From contig JAEYNS010000263.1 of NCBI GenBank assembly GCA_023412435.1, positions 1 to 7,240 of the forward strand: 7,240 nucleotides of DNA, read 5' to 3'. The notes beneath the pieces were generated by a model. The model made no database searches and was not told where the DNA came from. It worked only from the letters and a program-made list of their open reading frames with translations. Positions 5,872-7,240 of the stretch are shown piece by piece. This DNA is from Actinomycetes bacterium (GTDB lineage Bacteria > Actinomycetota > Actinomycetes > Propionibacteriales > Propionibacteriaceae). The translations under genes and the position numbers were made by a program. The number at the start of each line of letters is the position of its first letter. The first letter of the stretch is position 1.

Positions 5872-6485
5872 TGGACGCCGGTACCCGCCGATCGTCAGCG
5901 AAGCGGCAGCAGATCGTGGACGCCGCCCGCCGGACGTTCCTGGCCAACGGCTTCGCCGCCACCTCGATGGACACGGTCGTCGCCGAAGCCGGGGTGTCCA
6001 AGCAGACCCTGTACCGCTACTTCCCCTCGAAGACCGACCTGCTCGCTGCGGTCATCACCAGCGAGGTCGCCCTGACCGGCATCTTCGTCGAACCGCCGCC
6101 GGTCGGCTCCTCCGCCGAGCTGCGCGCCCAACTGGTCGGCCTGGCCCGCGCTGTCACCCACGAAATGCTGACCCCGCCCCGGATCGCCCTGATGCGCCTG
6201 CTCTTCGGCGAGGCCTTCCGGATCCCCGAACTCCGCGACACCCTGCGCGACGCCCTGCCCGCGCAGTTCATCGGCATGGTGGAGGCCATCCTGGCCGGCG
6301 CCACGGCAGCCGGGCTGATCCACGTCGACCGGCCCGAACTGGTCTCCCGGATGTTCGTCGGGTCGGTCTTCAGCTTCATCGCGCTGGACGGCTTCCTGCG
6401 GGTCGACCCGCTGCCGCCGCCCCCGATCGGCGACATCGAGCACCTGGTCGACGCCTTCCTGCGCGCGGTGGAGGTGCAGCGGTGA
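5871..6485 (+). CDS. TetR/AcrR-family transcriptional regulator
   Basis: The protein has 204 residues, a normal length for the family. The N-terminal DNA-binding domain (about 11-60) has the classic pattern: KRQQIVDAARRTFLANGF, then a helix-turn-helix at about 32-51 with VAEAGVSKQTLYRYF and the trailing KTDLL. The rest is the helical ligand-binding and dimer domain; the segment ALMRLLFGEAFRIPELRDTL (106-125) resembles the C-terminal domain of AefR-like regulators (TetR_C_7). It most likely represses its own operon through the palindrome just upstream. The ATG at 5871 is used because translation from it begins just ahead of the conserved domain and fits the leaderless promoter. Its stop overlaps the next gene by 4 bp (GTGA), so the adaptor lipoprotein is very probably its regulatory target. 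The ligand is not predictable. Confidence 0.93.
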   Translation: MDAGTRRSSAKRQQIVDAARRTFLANGFAATSMDTVVAEAGVSKQTLYRYFPSKTDLLAAVITSEVALTGIFVEPPPVGSSAELRAQLVGLARAVTHEMLTPPRIALMRLLFGEAFRIPELRDTLRDALPAQFIGMVEAILAGATAAGLIHVDRPELVSRMFVGSVFSFIALDGFLRVDPLPPPPIGDIEHLVDAFLRAVEVQR

Positions 6486-7240
6486 GCAGGCCCGTCGCCC
6501 TTCTGCTCGCCGCCACCCTCGCCCTGACCGCGTGCTCCCAACCCTCCGGACTTCGGCTGCAGGCCGAGGTTGACGACCAGACCAGGGCGGTCACGGTGCC
6601 GCTGCTGGTCTGGCCCGCGGTGAACCTCGACGCCGGCTTCGCGAGCGACCCCGCCGCGACCGCCAGCTTCGGGGCCTCGGGTACCGCCCGCACCGTGAGT
6701 CTGGGGACGGTGGCGACCGTGACGAGCGTGAGCGTCGCCGAAGGCGACACCGTGACGGCAGGCCAGACAGTGGCGACCCTCGACGACCGGCTCCTCAAGG
6801 CCTCGCTGGCCGCCGCAGAGGCGGACGCGAGGGTGGCCGCCGCCCAGGCGGACGTGATCGCCGACCGGCTCACCGAGGTGGCCGACGCCCAGGCTGACCT
6901 GGCCGACAAGCGCGCCGAGGTGGTGGACGCGATCGCCGAACTGAAGAAGAAGCGCGGCGAGGTAGAGGACGCGATCACGAAGCTCACCAGGACCCGGGCC
7001 GACCTCAGGGAGAAGCGGGCCGAGGCCGCCCAGGGCAGGAAGTTGCTGCTCCAGAAGCGCCAGGAGGTCGAGGACGCCCTCGCCGCGCTCCCCGAGGACT
7101 TCCCGGGCCGCGGGCCACTCCTGGCAGCGCTCGCCGAGATCAACACCAAGCTCGCCCAGGTTCAGGCCGGCCTGAAGAAGCTGGACGCAGGCCTGAAGAA
7201 GCTGGACGCCGGCCTGAAGCAGGCCAAAGCCGGCCTGAAG
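6482..7240 (+). CDS. Lipoprotein with biotinyl/lipoyl-like adaptor domain and long coiled coil (HlyD/MacA-like), cut by the window edge
   Basis: The 253 visible residues start at GTG 6482, inside the tetR stop, with GGAGGT 6 bases upstream. A signal peptide ends in the lipobox LTAC, with Cys18 as the lipidation site, so the mature protein should be anchored outside the cytoplasmic membrane. Residues about 63-108 form a biotinyl/lipoyl-like half-motif (GTVATVTSVSVAEGDTV followed by AGQTVATLDD), the mark of membrane-fusion (adaptor) proteins of ABC and RND transporters. From about 106 the chain is a long Ala/Glu/Lys-rich coiled coil, broken by LPEDFPGRGP (203-212), which probably forms the hairpin turn. 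It then enters a run of AGLKKLD heptads at the edge. In full-length adaptors the second lipoyl half and beta-barrel domains follow. Transporter subunits probably lie downstream. The adaptor call is good; the substrate is unknown. Confidence 0.85.
   Translation, partial: MSRPVALLLAATLALTACSQPSGLRLQAEVDDQTRAVTVPLLVWPAVNLDAGFASDPAATASFGASGTARTVSLGTVATVTSVSVAEGDTVTAGQTVATLDDRLLKASLAAAEADARVAAAQADVIADRLTEVADAQADLADKRAEVVDAIAELKKKRGEVEDAITKLTRTRADLREKRAEAAQGRKLLLQKRQEVEDALAALPEDFPGRGPLLAALAEINTKLAQVQAGLKKLDAGLKKLDAGLKQAKAGLK
7166..7240 (+). repeat. 21-bp in-frame tandem repeat encoding heptads
   Basis: Units begin at 7166, 7187, 7208 and 7229 (the last cut by the edge), encoding AGLKKLD, AGLKKLD, AGLKQAK and AGLK. 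The first two units differ by one base. Exact heptad length keeps the coiled-coil register, and the near identity of the first two units suggests recent slippage or unequal exchange. Confidence 0.85.

Noticed and set aside
5513..6001. Upstream extension of PrsW to an ATG at 6001
   Set aside because: It would run antisense through tetR, its operator and the repeat cluster; PrsW homology and a sensible N-terminus begin at 5512.
6376..7149. Minus-strand open frame of 257 codons
   Set aside because: It is a Ser/Ala-rich shadow of the adaptor gene, which has a lipobox, a good ribosome site and a lipoyl-like motif.

Overview
The window is high-GC DNA from an actinobacterium. The evidence is the strong G/C bias at third codon positions, GTG starts with 4-bp GTGA overlaps, the gene families present, and a leaderless-type promoter. 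An actinomycete of the Pseudonocardiales type would fit, but the genus cannot be fixed from the sequence alone.

Left three quarters, minus strand (5512 down to 1). Four genes lie head to tail: a PrsW-family intramembrane metalloprotease (5512-4100), a dynamin-like GTPase (4061-2262), a second, YfjP-type membrane GTPase (2265-676, overlapping the first by 4 bp), and, after a 116-bp gap, an SSB paralogue (559 to beyond the left edge). The two GTPases are almost certainly co-translated and probably work as a pair at the membrane. PrsW sits only 38 bp upstream of them and may share their transcript. The gap before the SSB gene carries two perfect copies of the actinobacterial DnaA box (TTGTCCACA) inside a 15-bp direct repeat, plus a possible terminator hairpin.

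Middle, 5513-5870, no gene. This 358-bp divergent intergenic region is the most unusual part of the window. It holds a hairpin-forming sequence (5579-5616) and four copies of a 19-bp repeat (consensus TCGCTACGAAGTnGGGGTT). The copies form two tandem pairs, both with exactly 51-bp spacing. The pairs face each other, and the whole arrangement is symmetric about position 5704. The sequence between the repeats is not conserved. The region ends with the tetR promoter, whose -10 element is covered by a 9-7-9 bp palindrome.

Right, plus strand (5871 to beyond the right edge). A TetR-family regulator (5871-6485) overlaps by 4 bp (GTGA) the start of a lipoprotein with a biotinyl/lipoyl-like adaptor domain and a long coiled coil (6482 onward, cut by the edge). 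This looks like an autoregulated efflux-type operon. Its transporter genes, if present, lie outside the window.
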